Below, piece by piece: positions 12,801 through 27,800 of a stretch of 64,000 nt of DNA (positions within the stretch are counted from its first letter, which is position 1; each line of letters opens with the position of its first letter). The stretch spans positions 8,467,501 to 8,531,500 of the forward strand of contig NC_092576.1 of NCBI RefSeq assembly GCF_037975245.1. The letters are read 5' to 3'. Under the pieces are notes generated by a model. The model searched no databases. It saw only the letters and a program-made list of their open reading frames with translations, and was not told the origin of the DNA. Source of the stretch: Apostichopus japonicus (taxonomy: Eukaryota > Echinodermata > Holothuroidea > Aspidochirotida > Stichopodidae). The position numbers and the translations under genes are program-made.

Positions 12801-15800
12801 TATTTTGATGGTACTAAATTTCCCTAGGAGAATACAGCAAAGGATTACCAAATGTGCCAAGCTACACAAACAGAACAACAGACGGACAAACTTACTGATC
12901 AGAGAATTCTTTCGCAACACTTTTCCTTGTTCGTCAGTCGGAACGAGTTCTCGGACAATCTGTCCGTCGTCTTCGCTCCTGGCCAACCACCGGTTACAAA
13001 CAAATAAATACTTAGTAGTTTCAGCTGCTGTGTCTGCTTTATCCTCTTCGGTGTCACTGTCTTTGCTTCCAGACTTGGACTTCCTCTTCTGTTTCTTCTT
13101 GACTGGTTTCCGAGCAGGAAACCTCTCCACCAGAACCTGCAGACGAAGATAAATAAGTAACATGAATGACTCCTTGTTATCATCACTGATGCAATGTCTA
13201 ATGCGGCAAACATGCTGCCTCAGGTCAACAAGCATCTTCACTTCTGTTCTTGTGGAGCCCAGAACTTGTTGTTTTCTGTTGGCAACAGCTCTCTTTTACC
13301 GGTGCCATGACCGAGCAGATAAAATTTTTTTTTTTTTAAAACATTTGAAGCAATGGGGCTTACCAATCGGGAGTTTCGATTCCCGGCCAGGTCATAGTAA
13401 AGGTGGGTTTTTCACCCAAGAGCAATGTAAATTTAACCAGACTGGTGCAACATTTCACTCTCTATCAGTGAATGTGTAGGATAAACCTGAAATCACCAGT
13501 CATAAGGTAAAATTCCTTATCAATGCTGTCTTAAATCATTAACTGTTATCGTTGCTGCCAGACACTGTTTCTCTGTTGACATAAGTTTTCTTAACAGATC
13601 CAAAGGGGGGGGGGGTTGTGGGGGAGGTCTTACCCTATCAAGATGCCAGCCAGCAAACCTCCCAGCTCCGTCGTGACCGATACGGATCTTGCTTAAGGGT
13701 CCGACGTCTTCACCCTCAATCTGATGACAAAAGCAGATGAAATATTCTAAATTTATCATTTTAATGTAAAATGCTTCATGGTATATTACAATTGCTATTT
13801 GGTTTTCAGTTGGATATGGTGCGTAACCACGGGTCCGGGACTTTATTTTCACTTTAAATTCACAAAAAAACAAAAAAATAGATAGAAGAAAATATACAAT
13901 TCATGACAACCAATAACTCTCCCTAATCAACTCACTTTAAACTTTTCCACTGCAGCCTTTTCAAAGTTGTCTGTTCGGTTTCTGAGTTGAAACTCTTCCG
14001 TTTTCTTACCGTCGTCGCCATAGAGACGGATAAAAACATTAGCGTCCGTCCCTGCACCCGACACATCCCCTGTAGTGATGGTAACCTCGTACGGAATTCC
14101 TGCATCAAAAAAAAGGGTAAACCATGATCATTCCAATGGTATCAGCAATATTTCTTTTAAGTCGTATTTGAAAATGGTTCGTGCCCATTTCCCGACTAAA
14201 CATCGGCAGTGTACACGGGTCCACGACAACAACTGCCCTGTGTTAACAAGTACAACCAATCAAAGGAAAATGATTTTAGACACAATCATTCATTCTCGAG
14301 CAGAGACTGGTTGATGTGTGCGTTGATGAGTCGTACAGATCGACAGTAGAGTTCGTCAGACTGGACAAGTAAGAAAACGTCACTCACGATTTTGAGGTTA
14401 ACGAGGCTCCCCACGAACGAATTCCGTTCAAAGGGCAAAATGTCATTGCCTATCTTTTGCTTGAAAAATATTTGCCTGCTTTGAGCAACACTACATGCTT
14501 GTTTGACTTACTCGGTGTTGTTTTCTTGGTTTCCGTGGGATACAGCTCCACCTCTGTTTCTCCGTCATCTTCGTCCTCTGCTAACCATCGATGACAAGCA
14601 AATTTATAGTCTTCCCCTCTGGAGGGTATGTTGACATCGATTCCATCCAGGAACCAACCGGCTCCTATCCCGGCCCCATCGTGACCGATCCTCAGGTACT
14701 CGATCTAAAATGAAATGGACAGTACTTGTAAAAGTAGATAATGTGAACAGAATCATAACAGATAGCTCCCACACTGCGAGTTCTAGTTATTCTCTTTCCG
14801 AGAAAATAATTTGTTGATATCTTAGTCAACGCTCACACACACACAAACAGGCAAACAGTTTTTTATCTAATAACTTCCATCTGAAAGACCAATCAACTGT
14901 AGAAATGTGTTCATTCATCTGTCACTTTGAATGGTAATATCTCTCACGATGAGGGGTAATATCTCTCACTATGAAGGGTAATATCTCTCACTATGAAGGG
15001 TAATATCTCTCACGATGAGGGGTTATTTCTCTCAGGATGAGGGGTAACATCTCTCATGATGCGGGGTAATATCTCTCACTATGAGGGGTAATATCTCACA
15101 CTATGAGGGGTAATATCTCTCATGATAAGGGGTAATATCTCTCACGATGAGGGGTAATATCTCTCACTATGAAGGGTAATATCTCTCACTATGAAGGGTA
15201 ATATCTCTCACGATGAGGGGTTATTTCTCTCAGGATGAGGGGTAACATCTCTCATGATGCGGGGTAATATCTCTCACTATGAGGGGTAATATCTCACACT
15301 ATGAGGGGTAATATCTCTCATGATAAGGGGTAATATCTCTCACTATGAGGGGTAATATCTCTCACAGTGAAGGGTAATATATCTTGTGATGAGGGGTAAA
15401 ATCTCTCACTATGAGGGGTAATATCTCTCACTATGAGGGGTAATATTTTTCACTATGAAGGGTAATATCTCTCACGATGCGGGGTAATATCTCTCATGAT
15501 GAGGGGTAATATCTCTCACCTGGCCAATATCTACCGCCTCCAATGTAAACTGGTCAGTTCTCCCTCGTTCAAACTTGTTCTTGGTGTTCTCAGCTTGTTT
15601 CAGCGGGATCACTCCTGTATCTCCGTCCTTGCCAAACAGTTTGATGTGGACGTTAGCATCCGTCCCTGCGCCTCTCTCATCCCCAGTCTTGACAGAAACA
15701 TGATATGACGTTGCTATCCAAAAGAGAACACAAAAGATGAAAAATAATCCTCCTAAAAGTGAAACAGTTAGCCCCTTTCTTCAATGACTGTGATTTTGCT

Positions 15801-18800
15801 AAATGTCCGAAGAACAATGTTGTTAAGTTATGGTGTCTAAAGTGACTAAACATATAAACCTTAACTAAATGACAGTCCCAGCTTAAATCAAAAGTCACAA
15901 ATTCTTTCTCTAGATTCAGACCCGACCAATTAACCATATGCAAATGACTTTCTGTTATTGTTAGTGAAACTTTTGCACACAAAGCTCAATCTCATTTGTA
16001 CTCACTGCCAAGAAGTTGAGCGCTGCCCTCAGGTAATAGCTCCCTCACTGTCAGACCATCGTCTTCATCACGGTCCAACCATCTGCGAATAAATAAATAA
16101 ATCATTTTGCATATTAAACTTTGAAGCAAAAGAAATATTAATTAGCTCATAGCTACTACTAAACACATCCACAATAGTGCACTGGAAGCTATATGCGTCT
16201 TCTAACTTTCACTTATACACTTATAACAAAGACTGCTAGTCTCTGAAAGTTTCTTGTGGAGGTTAGGGTATTGAGCGGATGGGGGGAGGGAGGGGGGTAT
16301 TGGATGAGAGAAGGCTTCTTTTGATACAGCAATGGTATTTCTAACTTACATACAATCTCACAGCGTAATTGAATTTATCAATTGTATGCCTGCAATTAAA
16401 TATTATCTTGTAAAGGTAAAACTTGGAGCAAACCACAGGATGGAAGGGCTGTGGGGGAGGGAAAAGGGAGAGTCAGACACTAGTTTGTGATGACTTGTTT
16501 CTGCACCTTACCGGATCCCTTGAGTATGGAAGAAATATATTAAACTTAAACCATTCAACTGTTGATTCTGTTGAATCAAAGTTTGATCACAGCAATCTAG
16601 CCAGATTCATATATTTTTCAGGTTATCATACTTGGAGAGTTGAATATAGTAGTCTCAACTGAGAATTCCAGGCAAAAAGTTAAAACATAAAGACTTCTCA
16701 CTAATGAGACACCTTCTGTCTCTCTTCAACAGTCAATATCAACAATTTTTTTTCTCTTCATCAATATTGTAAGAGAAACCAACTTTCCACTCTCAAGGGA
16801 ACTCTAAATCATTTATCCAGCGAGATATATCTTGGTAATTTTTATTAACAGAATTAACCATACGCTGCCATGGGTGATTCCAGTTTCTAAATAAGAGAAA
16901 AAAAACTATTCCTTCCCACCACACTTGTAATCATGAACTTAATGGTTGACTATAAAGGGACACTACAACCTATCCAGGTATCACCTTAGTTATCAGTTAA
17001 TCATACTTCAGAGCTGAGTACAACCTTCCTGCTAAACTTGCAATCATGAACTTAATGGTTGACTATAAAGGACACTACAACCTATCCAGGTATCACCTTA
17101 GTTATCAGTTAATCATACTTCAGAGCTGAGTACAACCTTCCTGCTAAACTTGTAATCATGAACTTAATGGTTTACTATAAAGGACACCACAACCTATCCA
17201 GGTATCACCTCAGTTATCAGTTAATCATACTTCAGAGCTGAGTACGACCTTCCTGCTAAACTTGTAATCATGAACTTAATGGTTTACTATAAAGGACACC
17301 ACAACCTATCCAGGTATCACCTCAGTTATCAGTTAATCATACTTCAGAGCTGAGTACGACCTTCCTGCTAAACTTGTAATTATCGAATCAGCTGCAGAAT
17401 GAAATATCCTCAAGACCTGCTGATTAAACCTCGACAAGTTATCTTCACCCAGACGCCCATTTATGAGAATTATGGACTTTGATTATCACCAAGATGTTAT
17501 TTAATATCATATCAAATACGGAGGAGGTTGTTGCTATTGGCAACAAGACACTCAGAAAGTTTAATAAAAAGCAGAGACGATTCCTCAGTTCAATCAATAA
17601 AATCATCATAAAAATGATTTTGAGACTTTTTTGTGTGTCAAGTTATCTTATTTCTGTATTATATAATCAACATGTTTTAAAATTGATGGAACGAGCAATC
17701 ACAGTGAGAGAGTTTGCAAAAGTTATTAGTAAATAATATGATGAGATTGGCAAGTATGGTATAGGGAAGTTGCTCTTCTGATTATCAGCAAATCCCTGGC
17801 AGTAGACATGATAGTCTGGTGCAAATAATTCCATGACATTTTACATGACGAGAATTAGTCCATTAACCATAGGTTGCATTTTTCAGCCCAACTTACTGAA
17901 ACTTTATCTCTCCTGCAAACAGACTGGTTAGTTTGGAAGAGTTGCTTTGTTCACACCTTGCCATGTCTGCCTTGATCTGATAGTGATTTGGCTACTAGCT
18001 GTGTGATGAGTTGTATAATAGACGAATAGGCAGCTCAACTAAGGTGCGAAGGTGCTGATCACTCATCTAACCAACTGGAAAAAACCTGCCATTCAGTACA
18101 AACTGTGGGCTTTGGGATTCAACCTATAGCTAATGGACACTTTCGCGGCATGAAAAAAATTACCTTTTCATGAGAGACAAAAGTAATAAAGATTGGATTA
18201 CCAGAGGCAGACTGAATATATGATACTGCTCAGATCCAACTATCGGGCCAGCTAATATTCATATAAACAACGATGCAATTTGAAAATGAGGGCATTGTTA
18301 TAGGTCCGGGTGGTGGGAATGGGAGAGGGTGCGAGATAAAATCTAATTAACATAATATTTCTATGTTAATTCAGATTAAATCCCTTCCTAACCCCCAACC
18401 CCCCTTCCAAAAAGAAATATGAATCCCAAGTAAAAAATATTTTTTCAATAACATAGCAAAGACAAAGAAGGGGTTATGAAATATAGTTTTTTTTTGTTTT
18501 ACCTGTTACAAGGGAAGATGATTTCTGAATCCTTGTCTCCAACCTCGCTGACTATGATCTTATCCAGGAACCATCCTGACCCTGCCCCGCCACTGTCGTG
18601 TCCGATTTTGAGCTTGGATATTTTGTGTAAGGAGACTGCCTCGATGGTGAATTCATCAACCTGGAAGAGAGACAGGGTGATAGAATGTTGAGAGGAATTA
18701 GACCATTTAGAAAAGCAACTGAAATAGCAGTATGATAATGAAACAGCTGTTTCAAGTATTGCCATAAATTTGATACATGATACAGTCATAACTACTTTGT

Positions 18801-21800
18801 ATACTGTTTCAAGTAATGTAATAAATAGACTTGGTACATGAAACAGTCATGGTGACTGCTGCATGCTGTCTCAAGTATTGTAGTAGACTTGGTACATGAT
18901 ACAGTCATAATGACTGTTGCATGCTGTCTCCAGTATTGTAACAGACTTGGTACATGATACAGTCATAATGACTGTTGGATGCTGTCTTAAGTATTGTAAC
19001 AGACTCGGTACATGATAGTCATAATGACTGTTGCATGCTGTCTCAAATATTGTTATAGACTTGGTACATGAAACAGTCATGGTGACTGTTGCATGCTGTC
19101 TCAAGTATTGCAATAAACTTACACTGTTGCATTTAATGTTGAGCTCTGTTGTGACTTAAAGCACAATTAAGGCACACTGTGAATTCTGTTGATGATCGAA
19201 GGATCACCATAGGGCGAAATTTACTTACACTTTTCCTCTCAAATTTGTTTCTATTATTCTTTGACTTTTTTAGAGGGCGCTCTCCGGTATCTCCTTTCTC
19301 GCCAAACAGCATGCAAAAGACATTTGCGTCCGTCCCCGCACCAAACTTGTCTCCAGTGATGACTTGGACGTTGTACGATGTTGCTGATGGGTAAAATACA
19401 ACATGCAACAACGTTGATGTTTTCATCCGAAAAGATCTATTGCGATGCATTATAATTAATTGTAATGGAGATGGGTTTGTCAAGTTTATGCTGAATCTCT
19501 TGTATTGAAGCTGGTTACCTGACTTAAGTAGTAGCATTGATCTGACGGTCCAAACAATTACCATTCCACCTTTTACCAAAAATATGAAAAGACAAACAAA
19601 GAGAAAGTAAGAGGTTTCAGATATTGGTGTCACTATGATGACATCACAGATTTATGAACTTTATTTCAAGATTTTGTTTAAATATACTCTCTGCCAGTGT
19701 GGGTTGTAGGTGGGGGGGGGAGATCCCCTGAGTTTTCTGGGGGTTACACTCCCCAAGATGTATACGTTGCTCCCCTGCTCTATCGTCTGTCTCGATTTGG
19801 AGAATGTTTTGAAGGGGACACAAACCTTGGACCAGAAAGAGTCTAAGTGGAGCATTCTCCTTCCTTCGAGACAAAAATGCCCCCCCAAAAAACAGAAGGT
19901 ACAAGACTTTTCTTTAAATAGCTATTTTGGGTGAGTTGTTCTTCCCAAAGATCCCTGTCATGAATGCTTGTGTCTCCTTGAAAACTCACATGACAAAGGT
20001 TTCTTGATATCATCTCCTTCGGCTGGCATCTCCCGTATTATTTCCCCGTCCTCCTCATCTTTCGCCAGCCAGCGATTACATTTAAAGGTGTACGACTTCT
20101 TTGTGGTTACATTTTCTAGGACGATCTGTAAAATGCGGGAAAAAGACACCTTTTAACGCTGACATTTCTCGATGTAAAATACCAACGGGTCTAACATGTA
20201 ACTGACTGGTAAAGAAACTTTGCTGGTAATAACGACTAAGGAAAACCGAGGCAGTGAAAGGTACTTATATTTATAAAGCCGTGCAAAGTTTTCAGTACAG
20301 AGCATGCAAAGTTACAGAGTTACATAAATTATACGATGTCAATATTGTTTTTTTTGGCATTTTTTTCCCCCAACCTTCCCTAATTTTACCAATCAACGAC
20401 TACCTAAACAGCTTGCATTTTACCCTCCCATACCTCAGAGATGCAAAGGGCCCCCTTAACCCCCACAAGGGTCCCAAACGCGGGCCCCATGAACCTCACT
20501 CCTTGATCCCCTGCCCACCAGTGTTAGGTTTGTCCTTATTGCGCCTTTCAAACATCTAGATTTGTCATCCTGGTACCCTGCTAGACTGAGCGTTATTCTT
20601 GTCTCGGTGGAATCCCTCACCTTATCTAGATGCCAGCCAGGTCCCCGACCAGCGTTATCATGCCACACTCTGAGCTTGTACGGTTTCCCTACATCAGCTG
20701 TCTCCACTTTGAACTCGTCCGTTTCGCCTCTCTCGAACGTGTCACTTCTGTTTTCGAGGGGAACGTCGTCTGATTTGCCCTTGTTGCCATAGAGACAGAA
20801 GAAGACGTTTGCGTCTGTTCCAGCGTTTGAGGTATCACTGGTAGTAACCATGGCATTCCAGACTTGTTCTGCAATAACCCGACAAAATATAACGATTTGA
20901 ATGACACAAAAAAGAGACAATTTCCACTTCATTAAGAGAGTAAAATGTTTACTTGACGCAAAACATCAGTCTGGAACGGATCACACAGTTAAAAATTGTG
21001 TCTAAACTCTTGGCTGCCAGCTAGATACAGAGATGATCATTAAGGGTTGTCTTATCCTCTCAGATCATCGGTTAAATTACCAACTATAATAGGACATTGT
21101 TTACATTTTCATTAAACATCAAAGCTACAGGCCATTTTGGATTATTCTCAAGACATTTTTCAACGTATTTTATAACCTCTTTGTTTTACGATATCAAGAC
21201 ATGAGAGGGGAGCGGGTCCTCTTTTGTTGAATCAAGACATGATATAATAGGATATTGTTTACATTTTCACTGAACATCAAGCTGCATGCCATTTTGGATT
21301 GTTCTCAAGATTTGTTTCAAAGTATTTAATAACCCTTAACGATTTCAAGACAAGGTGGGACAGGAGGGTGGGTGGAGGGGGTCCTCTTTAGTTGTCCAAC
21401 AACAAATTGCCCTTACTCTGTTTTCTGGTCTTCCTCATATTCTTGGTTTCATAGAGAGTCCGTTCAATGCATCCATCTCCTTCATCGTCAGCTAACCACT
21501 GGTCGCACACAAAGGTTTGCTCCACCCCTGCTGCAGGGCACTCTATCACAATCTATCATACAAAGAACAATGGAAATAAAATCACTGAATATTCTAGTAA
21601 TTCAATTAATTGAAAGTTAAAGCTTTAAAGTTTCAAGGTTTACAATATTGTATCAAGACAAGGCCTTCTCACACAACTTTCACAGCATTTGACCCACATG
21701 TGGTCATTGGTAACTTGTCTAACCAACACACAGAAGTGTGCACAATTCAAACAGTCGCTACTGGGGCACTACAGTACACCACATCTACCCCTGGGGGACA

Positions 21801-24800
21801 TCCCATAGGGTGCAGCCACAAAACAGGGCAAGCAACTATATTTACAAGTTACCTCACAAGTCCTCTTTTATACACCTGGGTGAAGAGAGGCACTGGAGAT
21901 AAAGTGCCTTGCCCAAAGGACACAACGCAATGATTTGGCCATGATTCGAACCTGCAATCTTTAATCTTCAAATCACAAGTCCATTAGCAATTTGAGCATG
22001 CCGCCCTCTAATAACGTAACCGATAACCTGCTGATGGCAAATATCTTTCCTTAGACGTTGATAAATGATAATCATTTGGTTTCTAATATACCTAAATTAT
22101 GCCCTACTTTTTCCAGACTCTTAATTTCAGTAAAATTTCTTACCCTATCCAGATGCCAACCAGCTCCTGGACCGGAGTTGTCGTGTCCGACTTCAATCTT
22201 CGACAAAGGACTGATTATTTTATCCAACTCCACGTTACATATGTCCGTGCGTCCACGCTCAAACTTGCCGTCCGATAGAAGGATTTTCCCGCTGGTTTCT
22301 TCTCCTTTCTTGCCGCCAAACATGACGATGTAGACCCTGGCATCTGAACCAGCTTGTCTCTTATCAGAAGTGGTAACCCTGACTTCATAAGGAATACCTA
22401 GTACAAGCAAAGACAAGCTACATTAGTCAGGGATGAGCCTGGGGTAAAGAGAAAACCACAGAATTTTGCAAAACTTGCGGTATAGGCGCCAGTTTGCGTA
22501 TGCTACAGTGTGTAAGGATAATAGTTTTTGTCCCTGAGGTTGAAAAGAAATCACAGATATTCCGCGAATTCGCAGAAAAAGCTCATGCCTGAACATTATT
22601 AAGTTGCAGTCAAATTTATTAGCTGCCAGGAATTTATCACCTTACTAACACAGTTAGTCATAAATCTAAGAGTATATCAGAGGAAAAGTGTTTTTTTTCT
22701 TCATGTTTTTCTTTCAAAAAATGCCAATTCGCTATCTTTCAAAGTAAGCATGTGTCTCAATAATTATACAATATAGTGCTTTGGTATATTGTTAACTTCA
22801 CATCCCCTCAAGGTATGTCTGGACAACTAGCAATTCCAAGGTCAAAACTTACAGACTGAGAAAAAAAAGCAAATATTAAACTGTCTGTTGTCAGTGTGCA
22901 ACTTTGACATTAACCGATCACTAATGCTATAGGCCAACAAAATGATTCAATTTGGACGATCAATATATTTTCATATATATCAATATATTTTCAATGACTA
23001 TTTTTTAAATTTTTAAATTTTCAATTAATATCAATATATTTTCAATATACTAAAAATTGCAATGTAGGAATTGTGACATGCAAATAACATTTAAACCTTT
23101 TCTCTCACTGACCATGACTTCACTACGGATGAGGAATGATTGCTACACTTATGTTTTCCTGAATATCCTTTAAATCTAAAACAGTAGAATAAAACTAATA
23201 ACACTAACCTTACCATATTGACCTGGCAAGCTTCCAAAGAGGCCGAGATGTTTAATACATTGTGCAGATAGTAACAATTATCTTCAGGCAACAGGTACAA
23301 GCATATACTTAAGATGTTAGACTGAAGAGATGGGAGTACATGAATTTATGCAGGGAGGTGCAAACAAGGGTGTAAATCTCTGTGCAGACACTTATTAATT
23401 AAGGTACAGTGGAAGCAGGTGTAGGTATGTATTCTATGGCAGTGCCTGTAAGTGAACGTACAACATCTTCTATTTGAAACTCCATGCACTCTCTCAAGAC
23501 AGTCACAGACTACATATTAAGATTTTAATGACTACCCAAGGACAAGAAAAGAGTGAAAAACACACATGAGTGCATTATCTCCTAAATAAAACATTACAAT
23601 AGTTAGAATAGTACAGGTTTAAGTCTGTGCATTGTGCATAGAAAGGAATTGAAAATGAAGCTTTTACATGGCGTAAGCGATTAAAAATAAACAGAAAACA
23701 ACAGTAATGAACACAACCAAGAAGAAAAGTGGAATAGTTATTAAAGCTCTCTAATTTTTAAAGGTTGTCTGGTTGTACAAGACGTCCTCAATTAGCTTTG
23801 GGGTTGTGTGACAGATGTCTTTACTTGTTTGTAAACATCAAATTCAGACTGCCTTGTAACTATATAAGCAAAAACAATTTTGATTTGGTATCACTGTCCA
23901 TCACTTTGGAAATACTGAAATAAAACTAACATTTTGGTAGGACTATGACCCACCCCTAAGGGGGGTTTAACCGGCCCAAAGCTGGTGTTCTACACACTAA
24001 ACTTACACATCTCGTCCACAGTGTACATCTTTGTCGTTTTGATACATTTTTTAGGACAACCAAAATGTGCTGTTTGGACAACAAAGGCGTAAGAGCTGGT
24101 TGTCCCTCAGACAACCGCAAAAAATTCCATATCTATTTACCCTGCCATACATAAACTACACTAAACAGGGAACGATTTAGCCTTTAAAGTTTGTGTAGCA
24201 GTTTTGAAGGTGTTAGACTTTCTCTTCTAAAATACTATGGATCTTTTGTCTATAAAAAACTGCTATACATCTTTGCACTCGTATATCAAGTTTTGCATGG
24301 CATTTTGTAATGCGATTGTTGATAAATTATCCCCTGCTAAATATCACAAGATGCTTGCCCTAATTCATCAGTTATATAATTTGAAAATCATACATTCATC
24401 CATCTCCCCAAGCATTTCCCAGCATCCACTTCACCCAAAGCAACAAAACCCATCAATACAAGTCAAAGTAGAAGACTAAAATCCAAATTTGAAAATGAAT
24501 ATCAAATTGTAGGTTTGCATCATGGCATGCAGTTAATGACTATCTTTGTTGTATTTGTATGCATTAGTTCAAGATTAATCTGTGCGGAATGGTTCAGTGT
24601 TTGATTAAGATGAGTATTGTTAGAAAGTCTACATTGTAGAGTAAGGATGGACAAGAACACAAAGGTTATTGAAAATACAAAAAGAGAACATTTTGTTGTT
24701 AATATATAGTTTGCAGACACCCTTTCCCCACACAAAATATATCGTTTTGTGTTAGTAAAGTTAGTTTTCCAAAAATTTCATAACAGGATAAGATTTTTGA

Positions 24801-27800
24801 GGTGCTTACAGTTTTCTGTTTCCAGGGAAGTAATAAGCATGATGGAGAAGAATAAGAAGAGCAAAAAGAAATTGAAGAAAATGAAATAGAATTAATTAAA
24901 ATAAATTACTGATTAAATCATAAACAGAATCAACAGCACCCGCTGCTTCAAAAAGAAATCTCAGAGGATCAAAATGGTACATAACAAAACACAGAGATAT
25001 CAACCACTCTTTAAGAATTTTGGTTAACATTAGGCAGTTACCTTCCATATATGTTATGTGTTAGGCTACCTTTACATCTGAGGGCAGTGCCAAATTTAGC
25101 TCAAACGTATGTCTGCTGATAATATGACCACTGTAAAGTTTACTAAAAGCAGCCAGATGGATTTCTAGACTTGACTTTTACATTTCATATAAAATTCTAC
25201 TCTGGTAACCAACATTTTTTTAAACAGACTAAAGACAGAAAAGCAAAAAGCAGTATCGGTTAATGGTATCCAAGATTAAGTGAAGTCTGCCCTGCATAGT
25301 TCATACCACCCTGTTAAGGTCATTATGTTGTCTGCTAGAACAATTCTCTTTAGAAAAGTCTTACCAAGCATGAAGCTATGTACTATTATCATCCCCAGAG
25401 AAGAATCCAGAGCATATATAGTCAGTCAAAATAGGTTGCAGTCAATCAGCCATATGTTAAGTTGACCAAACTACTTAAATAGGAATCTGGGGCAAAATAC
25501 TGAAGGTGGAATGTGGAGCAAAACTGTGTAAGTCTGGTAGAGCACAGCCATGACATAATCAAGAGCAGGCCTATAGGTCAGAACAGGAGTAACATGACTT
25601 TCTATGTCGTGGGAAGCACTGTCATGCTTGTACATTTACGCTGAGTATATAGTAGGATAGGCCTCTACCCTACTGTACATTAAAGTAGTTCTTGATAAGA
25701 TCTCCGCGATCCTCTGTGTGAGGTATTTGTGTACAACTATGTTATTAATGATGTGTTATTAAAGGATAACAGGCAGGAAGGTAGATTTTGCAACATTTCT
25801 AAATCTGCTGTGAATAAAGTGTTGTATTTTAAAATTTCAGAGACGTCTTGTTATATATGGGACATTTTTGGGGGACACTTGTTAATCGGGGATGAAACAA
25901 TGTATTTCGGGAACTGTCTCCGATAATCGGGGATGTCTGGTCACCTAACCATATTTTGAGTTAGAGACAAATACATTGAGATAGGATGTTAAAGTAACAG
26001 TGTGGCAGGATGTTAAAGTGTAAAAGTAAGTGGGTCTGACGTTTCAATCCTAGCAGGATCTTCTTCAGAGGCTAACAATTTTTCATTTTTCTTATTAGGA
26101 TGTTAAAGTAACAGAGTGGCAGATTTTTCTGCTCCATATAAGTGTCACATTGGTCTGCCTCTACAACATCACCCTTTAATAAAAGAGAACAGTGACTGCT
26201 TGGATGGAGGATGAATTCATGAGGCAAGGAACCGTAGTTGTCTCACCTTCAGAACCAGAACGTTTTCCGCAGTAGAGTTCTCTGCTGATGAGGCCATCAT
26301 CTTCATCCTTGGCGAGCCACCTGTTGCAAGGGAACTCGTAAGTTGCATTCATTTCAACATCGTCAATGATCACCTGCAGTAAAGGAAGGCAATGATACAA
26401 CAAAATCCAGATGTGAAATGCTATAACATGTATTGTTATGTGTAAAAGTAAGTTGGCCTGATGTTTAGATCCTAGCAGGATCTTCTTCAGAGGCTAAAAG
26501 CCTTGCCTCTGAAGAAGATCCTGCTATAGGATCGAAACGTCAGGCCAACTTACTTTCACACATTCTCCTACACAGGCTCTCTAGTGGATAAGCAGTTTGC
26601 TAACAGTTTTATTTTATTTTGACATGTATTGTTATATAGCAATCTCTATTTCACTAGTTGTATGCAGAGTAGTAATCCAACTTCTACTGGTTTGAACTGG
26701 TCTTAACATGTGTATCATTTGGCCAGGCACCACTTCCATGTGAATGATAATATACACTCCACACTTTACCTTTTAAACCGTGCTTTGATGGTTATATTAT
26801 TGTGTAAAAGTATGAGGGCCTGACGTTTTCATCCTAGTAGGATCTTCTTCAGATCCTGCTGCTTCTTGCACAGGCTCTTTAGTGGATAAGCAGTTTGCTA
26901 ACAGTTTTGTTTTATTTTGGTTATATTATTGATGACTACTACTAGTGCTACTTATTCCAGTCAAGGATCAGGATCCAGCGGGAACTACCTGTTAGTGTTA
27001 GAAGTGTATACTGTTACAAGTTTGATTTTTGGGTATGGATCATGTACTGGACTTCTGGCTGTAACAAATGTCAACAGAGATGAATTAATATTTGCAGCTG
27101 AGTGAAATTATAGACTATCGTTAGTAGTGCATGCGCCACCAAATAATCTGTTTATGATATAGTTTGATATATGTTAATTTATGCATACCTTTATTTGAAT
27201 GGTATGGTATGTGTTATGTAACATCTACCAAGGTTTCTTGGAGAACACTTTCTTTATAATAAATCACAATACATTAAGTTAACCGTTTAAACGGACCTAT
27301 TGCGTTAGTGTTGTCAATGAAGTTTCCTATAAGTTTGTTAGGTTGTCCCGGGACCGACACAACAGCGCGTGCCTTAGAATCCCCATATTCTTTTGGTTGT
27401 GATATGGAATAGATATACTTTGGCAAGTCACAGGTGTCAAAACACACACAATTTTTAATTTTTTAAACCTGCAAAGTTAATATATTCTACAAGTTAATTA
27501 AATCAGAACAAAGAAGAAAGAATTCCTTACCTTGTCAAGAAACCAACCGGCTCCCACTAAGGAATTATCATGACCTATTCTGATCTTCTTCAACGCACCC
27601 AATGGGTACGAATCGATCACAAACTGATCTTCCCTGTAGAGTGCAAGAGAAACACGAGAATGTATAAGAGTCTCCTCTTAATTATGAAAAATGGAATTGC
27701 AACAATATTTTGGGGGTTTTTTTGGGGATAATAACTCACGTATTATGAACCACCACTCCATTATAAACATTCCACAGGATACAGGAATGGGATAGGGGAT

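Noticed and set aside
13340-13490. Functional tRNA gene
   Set aside because: Only a B-box-like region is recognisable. I could not build a cloverleaf, so it is called a SINE-like fragment.
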